Assembly: GCF_963664135.1 (NCBI RefSeq)
Contig: NZ_OY760905.1
Span: forward strand, 930,001-994,000
DNA length: 64,000 nt
Source: an uncultured Acetobacterium sp.
Lineage (GTDB): Bacteria > Bacillota > Clostridia > Eubacteriales > Eubacteriaceae
Direction: 5' to 3'
Positions within the stretch are counted from its first letter, which is position 1, and every line of letters begins with the position of its first letter. The notes beneath the pieces were generated by a model, which saw nothing but the letters and a program-made list of their open reading frames with translations, was not told the DNA's origin and did not search any database. The position numbers and the translations under genes were made by a program. Positions 24,412 to 33,597 of this stretch are shown piece by piece.

Positions 24412-25023
24412 TTATTGCTCATAATACCGGGTCGGGAGATTTATTTTATGGATGACGGCTACAATTCTGATGACAAAAACAATTGCACTGCAAAAATAGA
24501 GCGCTACCATTTCAGGCATGTATGGATAGGATGCATAGAAAAACAGGGCTCCGGCGATTGATGCCATCGCATAAATTTCTTTTTTTAATACGAAAGGAAC
24601 ATTGCCGACAAAAACATCCCGGATCATGCCGCCACCAACCCCGGTACTTAATCCCATGGCCACGACGAAGAAGGCATTGCTGGCGCCATGCGTCATCGCC
24701 ATTCGGCAGCCAATGGCCGTGAAGACCCCCAGACCTAAGGCATCGGAGATGACGATGATTTTTTCAAACTTATGGATTTTTTTGTATAAAAAAAATACCA
24801 CCAGTGCCGTGATAATACTGATGATGGCCGCACTGGGATTAACAAAAGCAGTCGGCGGGGTATTGCCGATGATTAGATCTCTGAAAATTCCACCGCCGAC
24901 GGCTGTTAAGACGGCTAAAAAAATAATTCCAAAGAGATCAAGTTTCTTTTCAATCCCGGTTACAGCACCCGAAATCGCAAAAGCAATGGTCCCTATTAGT
25001 TCAAACGAATTGAGTAAAAACAT
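24412..25023 (-). CDS. TRIC-family cation channel protein (YadS/UPF0126-like)
   Basis: This 203-residue membrane protein has two glycine-rich repeats typical of bacterial TRIC channels: GTIAFAISGAVTGIEKKLDL with VGGGIFRDLIIGNTPP, and a second repeat with GLSTGVGGGMIRDVFVGNVP. About seven transmembrane helices are expected. TRIC proteins form trimeric monovalent-cation channels; some bacterial relatives are linked to amino acid transport. The start follows AAGGAG. It is transcribed alone, convergent with the catabolic cluster. Confidence 0.9.
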   Translation of the reverse strand: MFLLNSFELIGTIAFAISGAVTGIEKKLDLFGIIFLAVLTAVGGGIFRDLIIGNTPPTAFVNPSAAIISIITALVVFFLYKKIHKFEKIIVISDALGLGVFTAIGCRMAMTHGASNAFFVVAMGLSTGVGGGMIRDVFVGNVPFVLKKEIYAMASIAGALFFYASYPYMPEMVALYFCSAIVFVIRIVAVIHKINLPTRYYEQ

Positions 25024-25118
25024 TATTTCTCCTTGCGGTTTTCTGATAAAATGATTGATTGCTTTGTTTAACGATTCGATTCTATTATATCACCGCTTTT
25101 TTTGATTGTAAACTAAGA

Positions 25119-25147
25119 TGCACCGACGGAAAAATCCCGTCGGTGCA
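25119..25147 (-). terminator. Terminator-like hairpin downstream of hsmA-like gene
   Basis: TGCACCGACGG and CCGTCGGTGCA form a perfect 11-base stem with a seven-base loop just after the minus-strand gene at 25164-25532. The following T-run is short. Confidence 0.6.
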
Positions 25148-25163
25148 TGTTGATCTTAAACGA

Positions 25164-25532
25164 TTATCGTGCCATCCCAAAGACAGCGCCAGAAATAAAT
25201 GGAATCAGCCAGATCAGCCAGACAATAATACTTAATTTGTTGAAATTTGCTTTGGCTGTTTCATCATTCCTGACGAGAACCACAGTTGCCCAAATGGCAT
25301 GGAAAAGCATCAGTAGAATGGCCAGCAAGCCGGTAACACCATGGAAACTAAGTAACGATCCGCCGGAAGCAATTTGACTCATCAGGGTAGTACCGGTCGT
25401 ATCAAAGATCAAGCCGATATAAAACATCACTAAATGCCATTTTTTAAGGCCGCCTTGAATTTTTTCGCTCCAGACACCAATGGTGTAGAATACCAACGCC
25501 AATGTAATTGCAATGATTGCATATATTAACAT
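25164..25532 (-). CDS. HsmA family membrane protein
   Basis: This 122-residue protein has four hydrophobic helices. It contains the conserved GVWSEKIQGGLKKWHLVMFY segment and the FDTTGTTLMSQIA motif, followed by FHGVTGLLAILLMLFHAIWA with two histidines that could bind haem or metal. This matches the small membrane protein family called HsmA. Its biochemical role is not established. The gene is monocistronic with a hairpin at its 3' end. Confidence 0.8.
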   Translation of the reverse strand: MLIYAIIAITLALVFYTIGVWSEKIQGGLKKWHLVMFYIGLIFDTTGTTLMSQIASGGSLLSFHGVTGLLAILLMLFHAIWATVVLVRNDETAKANFNKLSIIVWLIWLIPFISGAVFGMAR

Positions 25533-25697
25533 ATGTACCTCATCTTTCTCATCTACATGTCAAAATTTACAAACAACGATAGCCCTTTTCTAGTTAACAA
25601 ACGCTTGTTTTAATTGATTTTCGTATTGTATCATCAATGCGTCGATAATAATGAATTATCTATTTTTATTTTGTCTTTAAAGCAGTAACATTGCCAT

Positions 25698-27481
25698 TTA
25701 AATGATTTTATTGTGATGCTGTGCGGTTTTTTCCACCGCTAAATTATTAACCTGATTGACAAAGAGACTGACAATTTCCGGGTCAAATTGCGAACCGGCT
25801 CCAGCCATGATTGCGCTAACTGCCTCGCGACTGTTATCCGGCTTTTTATCGGGGCGTTTCGTCAAAATGGTGTCATAGGCGCAGGCAATGGCAATGATCC
25901 GTGATAATAATGGAATATCGGTTCCCGATAAGCCCTTGGGATAACCATTTCCATCCCACCATTCATGATGCCCCAAGATAGCTAAAGCAATTTCAGATTG
26001 GTCCGCCGATGTGTTGGTGATATGATAGCCGATTTCCGGATGCCGTTTGATCAATTCCCATTCCTCATCCGAGAGGCAATCTGCTTTTTCGAGGACTTTT
26101 TTATCAATTGCAACCTTTCCGATGTCGTGTAGATATGAAGCAGTTTTCATGATTTCGATTTCTTGTTCACTTAAATGCATCGCCTCGGCTATGCACCGGC
26201 AATAGAAACAGACATTTTCGGCGTGGTTTTTTTCACCTCCACTTTTTTCAAACAGGGTGTTCATAATCGTGGCAATGGTCATTTCGCTGACCTCGGGTTT
26301 CATTTTCAGCTTTTGCTTATACATCCGACTTTCAGCATTTTTAAAGACGGTCATGATATTCTCAGTCACCGCATATTTGGTGTCCCAACCAAAAGCGATG
26401 GAAAGAACTCCTTGATCCACCGACGCCAGCGCCGCTGCCTGATTCATTCGCTCGACAATTTTTTTTGCGGTATCACCATCTGCATTTGGCAATAATAACA
26501 CAAACTCATCGCCACCCCAGCGGGCGGCAAGATCCGTCGGGCGACAGCATTTTTTGATCACTTTTCCGGTGGCATAGATAATGCCATCCCCGGCAAGGTG
26601 GCCAAAAGCATCGTTGATCATTTTTAAACTGTTAATATCCCCCATAACGATCGAAAGCGGATAGTGCCGACGGCCATCGATGCGTTCGAGTTCCTCCTCA
26701 AAATACCGGCGGTTGTAAAGACCGGTTAAATGATCGTGGTAGCTTAAATATTCAATTTTTTCCGCCTGAGCTTTGCGCTGGGTAATGTCTCTAAAAATCG
26801 ATACCACTCGGTGGTGAGCCCGTCGCTGCTTTTTACCGGGGTGGCACTATCTTCAATACTGATCTGGTTGCCGCTGCGATCGGTGATAACGGCATGATTG
26901 GTCAGCACGTAGCTGTGATCGGTTCTAAACACTTCGTCCACCGGGTTTAAAACCTGATATTCCGCGTTTTCATGAGATAGGTTAAATACGATGTTATAGT
27001 CTTTTCCAATGGCTTCTTCAGCAGTCCAGCCGGTGATTTTTTCCGCTGCTTTATTGAGCATGGTGACCTTCATGTTTTGATCCACCACAATGATGCCATC
27101 GCCCACACTTTTCATGATCCGATCCAGATTATTATGGCTGCACTCCAACTGGTTAATCAGAAAATAGATGCCGCAGGCTACAAATAAAAGAATACTGGCC
27201 CGCAAGACCGGCGCCGCCATAAATGCCCCATTACTGAGATAGTCCATGATGATATGAAAAATCCCCAGAAACATCGCCATCGGGATCACATATCGCTTGA
27301 ACCACAACCCCACCATGATAATCACCACATAAAATAAATGGGTATAAACCACGTCAATCCGTCTAAAATAGTTGAGATAGACTGCCAGGAAAATAATGGT
27401 CAGCAAACTTAGTCCGACCAAGGTTAATCGCATTTGATTGTTTCTGAATATCTGTGATCTTTCCAATAAATAAGCCCTCAC
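25698..27481 (-). pseudogene. Membrane PAS-GGDEF-HD-GYP cyclic-di-GMP protein, broken by a single-base frameshift
   Basis: Two overlapping frames, 27481-26744 and 26807-25698, together form one protein of about 594 residues. The first part has about five transmembrane helices and a PAS domain (VGDGIIVVDQNMKVTMLNKA). The second has GGDEF (ARWGGDEFVLLLPN) and HD-GYP (HDIGKVAIDKKV, GHHEWWDGNGYP). At about 26807-26811 the minus strand reads ACC ACC GAG TGG TAT CG; one extra G would give the expected continuous PAS-to-GGDEF junction (TTGVVSIFRDITQRK). The C-terminal half still has a Met at 26807, so a soluble GGDEF/HD-GYP fragment could be made. The lesion may be a real mutation or a sequencing error. 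Confidence 0.8.
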
Positions 27482-27494
27482 TTTAATTCATTTG
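27412..27494 (-). repeat. 83-base direct repeat, copy 1 (5' end of the GGDEF/HD-GYP gene)
   Basis: This segment covers the ribosome binding region and first 23 codons of the frameshifted signalling gene. It recurs with one mismatch at 27636-27718. Confidence 0.9.
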
Positions 27495-27635
27495 CGCAAT
27501 TATAACATTAATGGTAAAAATAGCAACTAATTTCGATAATATCCTTTTCATTTTTTAATTACGAGTATAAATGCCGTTTAGTTCATTTTGTTTTCATTGA
27601 TTTTCTATGTTTTCCTTTACATTAAATTCTTCGCT

Positions 27636-27718
27636 GTCCGACCAAGGTTAATCGCAATTGATTGTTTCTGAATATCTGTGATCTTTCCAATAAATAAGCC
27701 CTCACTTTAATTCATTTG
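27636..27718 (-). repeat. 83-base direct repeat, copy 2 (duplicated gene start)
   Basis: It matches 27412-27494 at 82 of 83 positions, 224 bases upstream of the first copy on the minus strand. It carries a start codon and about 23 codons of the same gene but no continuation. It is a tandem-type duplication or the scar of a larger duplicated gene. Confidence 0.9.
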
Positions 27719-27734
27719 AAAAGCGATAAAAAAA

Positions 27735-27771
27735 CAAAGAAAAAAAGCCTTTGATTGGGCTTTTTTCTTTG
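27735..27771 (-). terminator. Rho-independent terminator of the lipoprotein gene
   Basis: CAAAGAAAAAAAGCC and GGCTTTTTTCTTTG pair around an eight-base loop with one bulge. It lies 30 bases beyond the stop codon of the minus-strand lipoprotein gene. The A/T-rich stem gives T-runs on either strand. Confidence 0.75.
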
Positions 27772-27800
27772 TCCCTAAACATTTAATCATTACGACGATT

Positions 27801-28442
27801 TTAATCTAAAATACGGTTGACCTCTTTGAGATAATCATTAAGGGTACTTAATGCTTCTATTTCCAGACCCTGCATGCCGATAAATTTTGCCGCCGAAAAA
27901 CCTTTCAGGGTCTCAAGATCCAGCTTATCCATCTGACTCGCCTTATTCGCCTCTGCTTCTAGTAGCAACTCTTCGATATCTTTGGCATATTCTTCCAACA
28001 ACCGGTCAAGCAGAATGATTTGCTCCCCTGACAAAGTATTCTGATTCTGATTTTGTTTATTTAACAGCGTCGTCAGTTCCGCCGCCCTGGATGTGACGGA
28101 TTCGGACAAAATTTTTATCTGCTGCTGATTATACTGAATGGCCACCAGTTCCCCCGTGGTCAGATTGATTGTGGTCGTTTCCGCCAGACGCCGAGTCAGT
28201 TGCTGCATTTTCTCATCCTCGGCAACGCCATCCAAATTTTCCAACAGGCTGTCAAACCGGGTGGACAGGTTTGAAAATAATCCCAGCACTTCCGCACTGG
28301 TTCGCGGTCTTTCTTCATTATCCTTAGATAAGAGACCAGCATCCCAGGCTTCACCAGATCCGTTGCAGCCGGCGGTCAGCAATAAAATACAGACAACTAA
28401 CAGAATCCATTGGCTGCATCGAACAAATTGATTTTTCTTCAT
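27801..28442 (-). CDS. Predicted lipoprotein, hypothetical
   Basis: This 213-residue protein has a type II signal peptide: Lys-rich start, hydrophobic core (WILLVVCILLL) and lipobox LTAGC, so mature protein begins at the cysteine near residue 26. The rest is helical and charged, with heptad-like Leu and Gln spacing (MQQLTRRLAETTTINLT, LLDRLLEEYAKDIEELLLEAE). It resembles coiled-coil surface lipoproteins of unknown role. It has its own promoter and terminator. No enzymatic motif was seen. Confidence 0.75.
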   Translation of the reverse strand: MKKNQFVRCSQWILLVVCILLLTAGCNGSGEAWDAGLLSKDNEERPRTSAEVLGLFSNLSTRFDSLLENLDGVAEDEKMQQLTRRLAETTTINLTTGELVAIQYNQQQIKILSESVTSRAAELTTLLNKQNQNQNTLSGEQIILLDRLLEEYAKDIEELLLEAEANKASQMDKLDLETLKGFSAAKFIGMQGLEIEALSTLNDYLKEVNRILD

Positions 28443-28491
28443 ACTGCGTCTCCTCTCGGTTATAATCAGTTCAGTTTGCTTTTATTATTTG

Positions 28492-28519
28492 ATTATACCG
28501 CATTGCAAAGGTAATTCAA
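28492..28519 (-). promoter_or_regulatory. Sigma-A-type promoter of the lipoprotein gene
   Basis: On the minus strand TTGAAT (28519-28514) and TATAAT (28497-28492) are separated by 16 bases. They lie about 50 bases before the lipoprotein start, which is preceded by GAGGAG. Confidence 0.65.
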
Positions 28520-28617
28520 TCTGATTTTTATTTTTTTCATTATCAGATAAAAAATAAAATTTCGGAAATAGCAACCTCGATTAAAGGGCTTTTTCGAGGG
28601 CCGAATCCCGACTTAAT

Positions 28618-29424
28618 TCATTCCACCGGTCCCTGATAGCGGGGCACCTCAAGAGGATCAGCGTAGCTGCCATTCATGGTGATGGAGCCGGTTGGGCAGA
28701 AATTGTAACAACGCATGCAGGCCGTACACCCTGGCAGAAAAGTAAACCCCTGCCCTTCTTCAAAGCGGATGCTCTGGGTCGGGCAATGATTGACACAGTC
28801 CATACACTGGGTACAGGTTTCCGCATTCACACCCAGGGTCTGATAATGTCGGCCAATCGCGTCGGGTACTTTTTTTCGGATCATGGCACCAATCATCAGC
28901 TGAGGTCCATGCCCTTTGATCATCTTGCGGTTAGACAGCAGGCGGTCCGCCAGCCGGGTCAGCTCCATTTGCCCCTTGGTCATCCGTTTGTTTAACATCT
29001 CCCGGTCAACCGCATTGGTCGTATTCACATTGTTGCATAGCTGAATGTTGACGTAGGCCGTCATCACCAGGCCGGAACCGGCCAGCAGTTTTCCCATCTC
29101 TTTGGGGCCAAAGGCGTTGACATAACCAAAGGTATTGATTACAAAGGCTTTCTTTTGGGTCTGGAGCGGTCCAAGAATCGTGACTAGCCGGTTGAGGAAA
29201 TCACTCATAATGGGTGGTATGCCCCCGCCGTAAATGGGATTGGCCAGGCCGATGCCGTCGGAATCCCGGACCATTGCAATGATCCGATCATCGGTGAGAT
29301 TTTCACCCAGATCAATCGAAAACAGCTCTGCCTGGTGACCTTTTTCACGGATGATGGCATTAAAAGCTTCCACCGCCCATTTGGTGTTACCGGTGCCGCT
29401 AAAATAAAAGGTTGAAAATTTCAT
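28618..29424 (-). CDS. EFR1 family ferredoxin-flavodoxin protein
   Basis: This 268-residue protein joins an N-terminal flavodoxin-like domain (FYFSGTGNTKWAVE) to a C-terminal domain with two [4Fe-4S] motifs (CTQCMDCVNHCP and CTACMRCYNFCP). The flavin phosphate loop is SGTGNT. Such EFRO/EFR1 proteins are common in anaerobic Firmicutes and presumably pass electrons between ferredoxin and flavodoxin-dependent steps. The partner is not evident. The 152 bases after its 5' end hold a repeat. Confidence 0.88.
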   Translation of the reverse strand: MKFSTFYFSGTGNTKWAVEAFNAIIREKGHQAELFSIDLGENLTDDRIIAMVRDSDGIGLANPIYGGGIPPIMSDFLNRLVTILGPLQTQKKAFVINTFGYVNAFGPKEMGKLLAGSGLVMTAYVNIQLCNNVNTTNAVDREMLNKRMTKGQMELTRLADRLLSNRKMIKGHGPQLMIGAMIRKKVPDAIGRHYQTLGVNAETCTQCMDCVNHCPTQSIRFEEGQGFTFLPGCTACMRCYNFCPTGSITMNGSYADPLEVPRYQGPVE

Positions 29425-29457
29425 ATTAGCTCCTTATTTTAAATTTTATAGACATTT

Positions 29458-29520
29458 ACGAAATTAAAAAACATCGAACAATCGTTGCTTTGGGTGCAGT
29501 TTCCCTCCGCTTGCCGGCTG
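29458..29520 (-). repeat. Half-copy of family A intergenic repeat
   Basis: Read on the minus strand it contains GAAACTGCACCCAAAGCAAC, then GATTGTTCGATG and AATTTCG, the same order as the half-copy at 17998-18060. It lies between the EFR1 gene and the last gene of the chemotaxis-like operon. Confidence 0.5.
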
Positions 29521-29576
29521 TTTAAAAATGCCGGTTCCGCTCACTTGATCATCACCAGCAGGGGCTTAATCTCGAT

Positions 29577-31250
29577 CTAAAGCAATCGCTTCACACTTTG
29601 CTCAAGCCGTTGCAGGGAGATCGGTTTTTTGATATAGTCATCATAGCCTAATTCGCTGAGCACCTGCTCCTTTGCCCCTAAACTTTTAACGCTGATCAGG
29701 ATCACCTTGACCTGTTTTTCCTTCGCGATGCGGCGGATTTCTTTTAGCACCTCGACACCATTTAAATCCGGTAGAATAATATCCAATATTAATAAGTGCG
29801 GTTTAAAATCAGGAAAAAGGGTCAGGGCCTCTTTCCCGGTCGCAACAGCTTGAGTCTCCAGACCTAAACGGCAGAGTCGGGCTTTAATGAGCTTGCTGAC
29901 GGTTGACGAGTCATCGCAAATCAACACTCTTTTCTTTTCATTGCTGATTTCAATCGCATCACCAACAAAACTGGTACACGCGCGGCCCCGCTCTTTGGAG
30001 CGATACAACTGGCGGTCGGCTTCATCCAGGACATCTTCAAGGGTTTTGTCTTCGCCATTAAATTCAGTAATGCCGGCACAAAAGGTTATAAAAACCTTGC
30101 GCGAATTGGTTGTCGGATTAAATGCTTTGCGTTGAAATTTTTGGCGGATTCTTTCGACAAGCCTAAATGCTTCGACCGCAGAGGTTTCCGGTAAAAGCAA
30201 TAAGAACTCATCCCCTCCATATCGAAAAATTTGATCAGTTGGCCGATAATTCGTCTTAAATTCCGCCACGAAACTTTTTAACACAACGTCTCCAAAGACA
30301 TGCCCGAAGCTGTCATTGATCTCCTTGAAATAGTCCAAGTCGATAAACACGACTGAAAAAACGATGCCGTCACGTTGAAACCGAGCTTTTTCCTGGGCAA
30401 ATCGCTCTACAAAAAAACGTCTGGTATAGGAAGCGGTTAATACATCTTTCAGATAGGCGTTTTTGTATTTTTTCTCTTTTTTTATCAATTTCTCGACATT
30501 TGCAACTAACACATCTGCTTCAAAGGGCTTTCTCAGATAATCATCAATCCCTTCCTTCAGCGCTAATACATGATCTTCCTTGTTTGCGGAGGCCGTCAAG
30601 ACGATTGTTGGAATAACTATTTTTTCTTGTTTTAGTTCCCGGTAAAATTCGATCCCACTTTTGCCTGGCATGATTAAATCAAGAATCAGAATATCTGCTT
30701 CATTGGCTCTTAATATCTCCAGCGCCTGACTTGAATCGTTTGTAATCCGGACATCGTAACCACGATTACGTAAAACGCTTTCGATAACATTTAATACCAG
30801 CATCTCATCATCAAGCACCAAAACCCGACCTAACGCCAGACTGCTGATTTCATCGTTTTGAGCATTTCGATTAATCATCTCACAAGTCTGATGACAGACT
30901 AAACTTCCCCGTCCACCTTCTTGACACGTAGCCACGGCCAGAAGGTTTTCCAAACACTGCGTTACCTCGCCAAATCCTTTAGCCAACTTGATAAAGGATG
31001 TCCCGTCATTTAACAGCGCGTGTTTATTTTGCTTGATAAATTCTTCATTTTTCATACACAGGTATCCCAATTCGCGGAAATGATGCGTGACCGCCACGGC
31101 CTTGACTTCCGAAAAAAAAGCTAACATGAACTGATGCTGGCTGGCTTTGGGTTCCATACTAAACATCACTAAATTTTGTAGTGCTTTATTGAGCTGCTTT
31201 TCGATTTGATTCAATACTACTAATGTGCTATGTTCTTTAATTCTCATCAT
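29577..31250 (-). CDS. REC-GGDEF-REC diguanylate cyclase response regulator
   Basis: This 557-residue protein has an N-terminal helical region (1-140), possibly HPt-like. A receiver domain at about 142-257 has phosphoacceptor Asp in DILILDLIMPGKSG. A GGDEF domain at about 270-430 has an intact RYGGDEF loop near residue 345, and a second receiver at about 438-557 has LLILDIILPDLNG. It is the last gene of the chemotaxis-like operon, 14 bases after the CheX gene. CheA probably phosphorylates one or both receivers, so operon output would be cyclic-di-GMP synthesis instead of direct flagellar switching. That output assignment is inference from gene order. Confidence 0.88.
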   Translation of the reverse strand: MMRIKEHSTLVVLNQIEKQLNKALQNLVMFSMEPKASQHQFMLAFFSEVKAVAVTHHFRELGYLCMKNEEFIKQNKHALLNDGTSFIKLAKGFGEVTQCLENLLAVATCQEGGRGSLVCHQTCEMINRNAQNDEISSLALGRVLVLDDEMLVLNVIESVLRNRGYDVRITNDSSQALEILRANEADILILDLIMPGKSGIEFYRELKQEKIVIPTIVLTASANKEDHVLALKEGIDDYLRKPFEADVLVANVEKLIKKEKKYKNAYLKDVLTASYTRRFFVERFAQEKARFQRDGIVFSVVFIDLDYFKEINDSFGHVFGDVVLKSFVAEFKTNYRPTDQIFRYGGDEFLLLLPETSAVEAFRLVERIRQKFQRKAFNPTTNSRKVFITFCAGITEFNGEDKTLEDVLDEADRQLYRSKERGRACTSFVGDAIEISNEKKRVLICDDSSTVSKLIKARLCRLGLETQAVATGKEALTLFPDFKPHLLILDIILPDLNGVEVLKEIRRIAKEKQVKVILISVKSLGAKEQVLSELGYDDYIKKPISLQRLEQSVKRLL

Positions 31251-31264
31251 TTGCTCCGTACTCG

Positions 31265-31747
31265 TTATAATTTATAGACCCTTAACAGCAGCTCAATCTC
31301 GTCACAAACCAGTCTGGCAATAAAGCTGTCCGTTCTCTTTTTGACCACGACTTTGACACCGTCACCGACAAGGGTGAAGGGAACTGATAACACAAATTTA
31401 TAATTCGTCGTTTCCAAACGTGCCCGGGCCGAACCGCCGACCATATTAATCAATTCCGTAATCCCATCATTTAACAGCTCCGCATCTAAGGCGGCGGTTT
31501 CAATGCCAGTCATAAATGAAACCAGCGGGGCGGCACTCTTTTTATTGGTTTCCAGGGTCAGTAACATCGTGTTCTCGCCTTGTAGCACCATGGCGCCAAT
31601 AATTTCACGCGCCTGATCGGCTTCTGGATCATTTTTAACTTCATTCAAAACAAAACCACTCATCTGCTCGACCGTTTCCAATAACGCGGCGACAAAAACT
31701 TGCCCGGGAAGTACTTCATATTTCTTGATCTCGTGTTCAGCATTCAT
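31265..31747 (-). CDS. CheX-like chemotaxis phosphatase domain protein
   Basis: This 160-residue protein has the CheX/CheC-type pattern: FVAALLETVEQMSGF at the start and the helix LLNDGITELINMVGGSARARLE. In CheC/CheX the corresponding helix carries the E-x-x-N catalytic residues, here ELINMVGG. Such proteins dephosphorylate CheY. It starts on a TAATG overlap with the CheY frame, so it is translationally coupled to CheY, matching its expected substrate. Confidence 0.8.
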   Translation of the reverse strand: MNAEHEIKKYEVLPGQVFVAALLETVEQMSGFVLNEVKNDPEADQAREIIGAMVLQGENTMLLTLETNKKSAAPLVSFMTGIETAALDAELLNDGITELINMVGGSARARLETTNYKFVLSVPFTLVGDGVKVVVKKRTDSFIARLVCDEIELLLRVYKL

Positions 31748-32120
31748 TAATTGACCTCCCCGCCCAAACTCTCGATAATCTTTTTCATCAGTTCTTCAAT
31801 CGAAAAGGGCTTTGTATATAGTGGGTCACCCCCGCTTTAACTGCTTCAATAACACTCTCCGGCATATTTTCGGTGGTCACCATCACGACCGGAATATGTT
31901 TGAATTGATCATTTTTTTTGATCGTTTTGAGAAATTCCAGACCATTCATGCCCGGCATATTCCAATCCAGAAAGATCAATTCAATTTTTTCTGGCCCCTC
32001 AAGCAGACTTAGAGCATCCTGGGCGGACTCCGCCTCCAGACATTCATGCCCGAGTGCCACCACCGCCGCCGCAATAATCTTTCTGACAACGGCCGAATCA
32101 TCAATCGTCAACATCTTCAT
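31747..32120 (-). pseudogene. CheY-like response regulator, frameshifted near the C-terminus
   Basis: The receiver domain is normal for 100 residues: DDSA near residue 8, LDWNMPGMNG with the phosphoacceptor, VVMVTTE with the conserved Thr, then GVTHYI. At about 31811-31813 a base is missing from the run before the conserved Lys-Pro. The frame then reads QSPFRLKN and stops at 31788. Restoring one A gives KPFSIEELMKKIIESLGGE and a stop at 31747-31749 that overlaps the CheX ATG. The product lacks the switch lysine and last helix and is probably inactive unless the lesion is a sequencing error. The start follows GGAG in the cheR tail. Confidence 0.8.
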
Positions 32121-32971
32121 TTTGTTGTCTCCTTAACCGTAAAATACGTACCATCACTGGTGATGTTTTTTTGAAAATAAGCATCCATCGAATAATAAAT
32201 CTCGGCGGCACCGATTAGCAGGACGCCTTCCGGTTTTAACACCTGGGTGGTCTTTTTAAATACATCGCTGCGCAGTGCTTCGGTAAAATAAATCAGCACA
32301 TTCCGGCAGAACACCAGGTCAAATTTACCCAATAGCATAAAACTGTTTTGCAGGTTAAAGGGCTCAAAGCGAACCCGTTTTCGATACGCTTCTTTTAGTA
32401 CCCATGAGGTTCCCTCGCGATTAAAATAGGCATCGCGGAGATCCGGTTTTAAGCCGCGCATGATGGTAATCGGGTCATAATAACCCCGTCTGGCAATCGT
32501 TAAGACATTGGTTGAAATATCGGTCGCCAAAAACTCAAAATCATCGATCGTAACAGCGGTAATGTGATTGTTCTTGAGATACTCACTAATCAGGATAATC
32601 AGCGAATAGATTTCCTGACCAGTTGATGCCGCGGCACTCCAGACCCGAATTTTTTGATTTTTTCGGGCTTGCATTGCGGCTATTTTTTGGGGCAGCCATT
32701 CCGTCGTAATCATCTGCCACGAGCCCGGATCGCGAAACCAATAGGTTTCATTGGTGGTAATGGCGTCGATGACCCGGGTTTCAATATTAGCATCGGAATG
32801 GCTTTCCAGCAGCGCAAAAAGTTCGGAAAAACTTTCACACTGGGAGTCAATCAAAAGCTTTGCCAGTCTTGATTCGACCAGATAAGCCTTGGACTCATCA
32901 AGGGCAATCCCGCATTTCTCGGCGATATAGCGCTGAAACAGTTGATATTCTTGTTCTGATAAAGCGACCAT
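32117..32971 (-). CDS. cheR: CheR chemotaxis methyltransferase
   Basis: This 284-residue protein has the N-terminal CheR helical domain and a SAM-binding domain. Recognisable segments are TTNETYWFRDPGSW, RVWSAAASTGQEIYSL (motif I, with unusual AAAS-TGQE where CAACSTGEE is common), EFLATDIS, and FDLVFCRNVLIYF. It methylates glutamates of chemoreceptors with S-adenosylmethionine. It overlaps the CheY-like gene by four bases and follows the CheB gene by one base, indicating one transcript. Confidence 0.92.
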   Translation of the reverse strand: MVALSEQEYQLFQRYIAEKCGIALDESKAYLVESRLAKLLIDSQCESFSELFALLESHSDANIETRVIDAITTNETYWFRDPGSWQMITTEWLPQKIAAMQARKNQKIRVWSAAASTGQEIYSLIILISEYLKNNHITAVTIDDFEFLATDISTNVLTIARRGYYDPITIMRGLKPDLRDAYFNREGTSWVLKEAYRKRVRFEPFNLQNSFMLLGKFDLVFCRNVLIYFTEALRSDVFKKTTQVLKPEGVLLIGAAEIYYSMDAYFQKNITSDGTYFTVKETTK

Positions 32972-32972
32972 C

Positions 32973-33584
32973 TTATGACTCCTTTCTGACTAGCACTGAA
33001 AGCCGCGCGGCAATCGCTGGCAGCGGCAGCACTTCATCGGCCAGCTTTGCTTCGACGATCCGCCGGGGCATCCCATAGACAGTACTGGTTATCTCATCCT
33101 GGACAATGCAGTAGACCTGCTTTTGGGGACTTAAATTTTGCAAGCCGGCTAATCCATCTGCGCCCATCCCCGTTAAAATAACCACGACAATGCCATCGAT
33201 AAAGCGACTCGTGGCAATCGACCCCAGCAACACATCGACGGCCGGCCGAATGCCATTGACCAGGGCATCATCAGAAAGCGCCAGGGCACATTTTAGTTCC
33301 TGGGTCAGCTTCAAGTGGCAGCCGCCGGGGGCAATATAGACGCTTCCGGCTGCTGGCACGTCACCATCCTGGGCTTCTTTAACATGCAGTTCGCTTTTTT
33401 TGTCTAAGGCTTTCGCAAAGGCGGCGGTGAAATGACTGGGCATGTGCTGGACGACCACAATCGGGATTGAAAAATCTTTTTTTAAGGCTGTGATGATCTT
33501 TTCTAAGGCGACTGGCCCCCCCGTCGACGCCGCCAGAACTACGAGTTCCGGCACAAAATCAGGTGCTGGTTTGTTTCTGCTCAT
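32973..33584 (-). CDS. CheB methylesterase domain protein without receiver
   Basis: This 203-residue protein consists only of the CheB catalytic domain. The triad is visible: Ser in AASTGGP, His in VVQHMPSHFT, and Asp in ILTGMGADGL. The N-terminal receiver domain of standard CheB is absent; the protein starts nine residues before the catalytic domain. It demethylates or deamidates receptor glutamates, but without a receiver it cannot be activated by CheA phosphorylation in the usual way. It lies between the receptor gene and cheR. Confidence 0.9.
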   Translation of the reverse strand: MSRNKPAPDFVPELVVLAASTGGPVALEKIITALKKDFSIPIVVVQHMPSHFTAAFAKALDKKSELHVKEAQDGDVPAAGSVYIAPGGCHLKLTQELKCALALSDDALVNGIRPAVDVLLGSIATSRFIDGIVVVILTGMGADGLAGLQNLSPQKQVYCIVQDEITSTVYGMPRRIVEAKLADEVLPLPAIAARLSVLVRKES

Positions 33585-33597
33585 GCGCCTGACTCAC

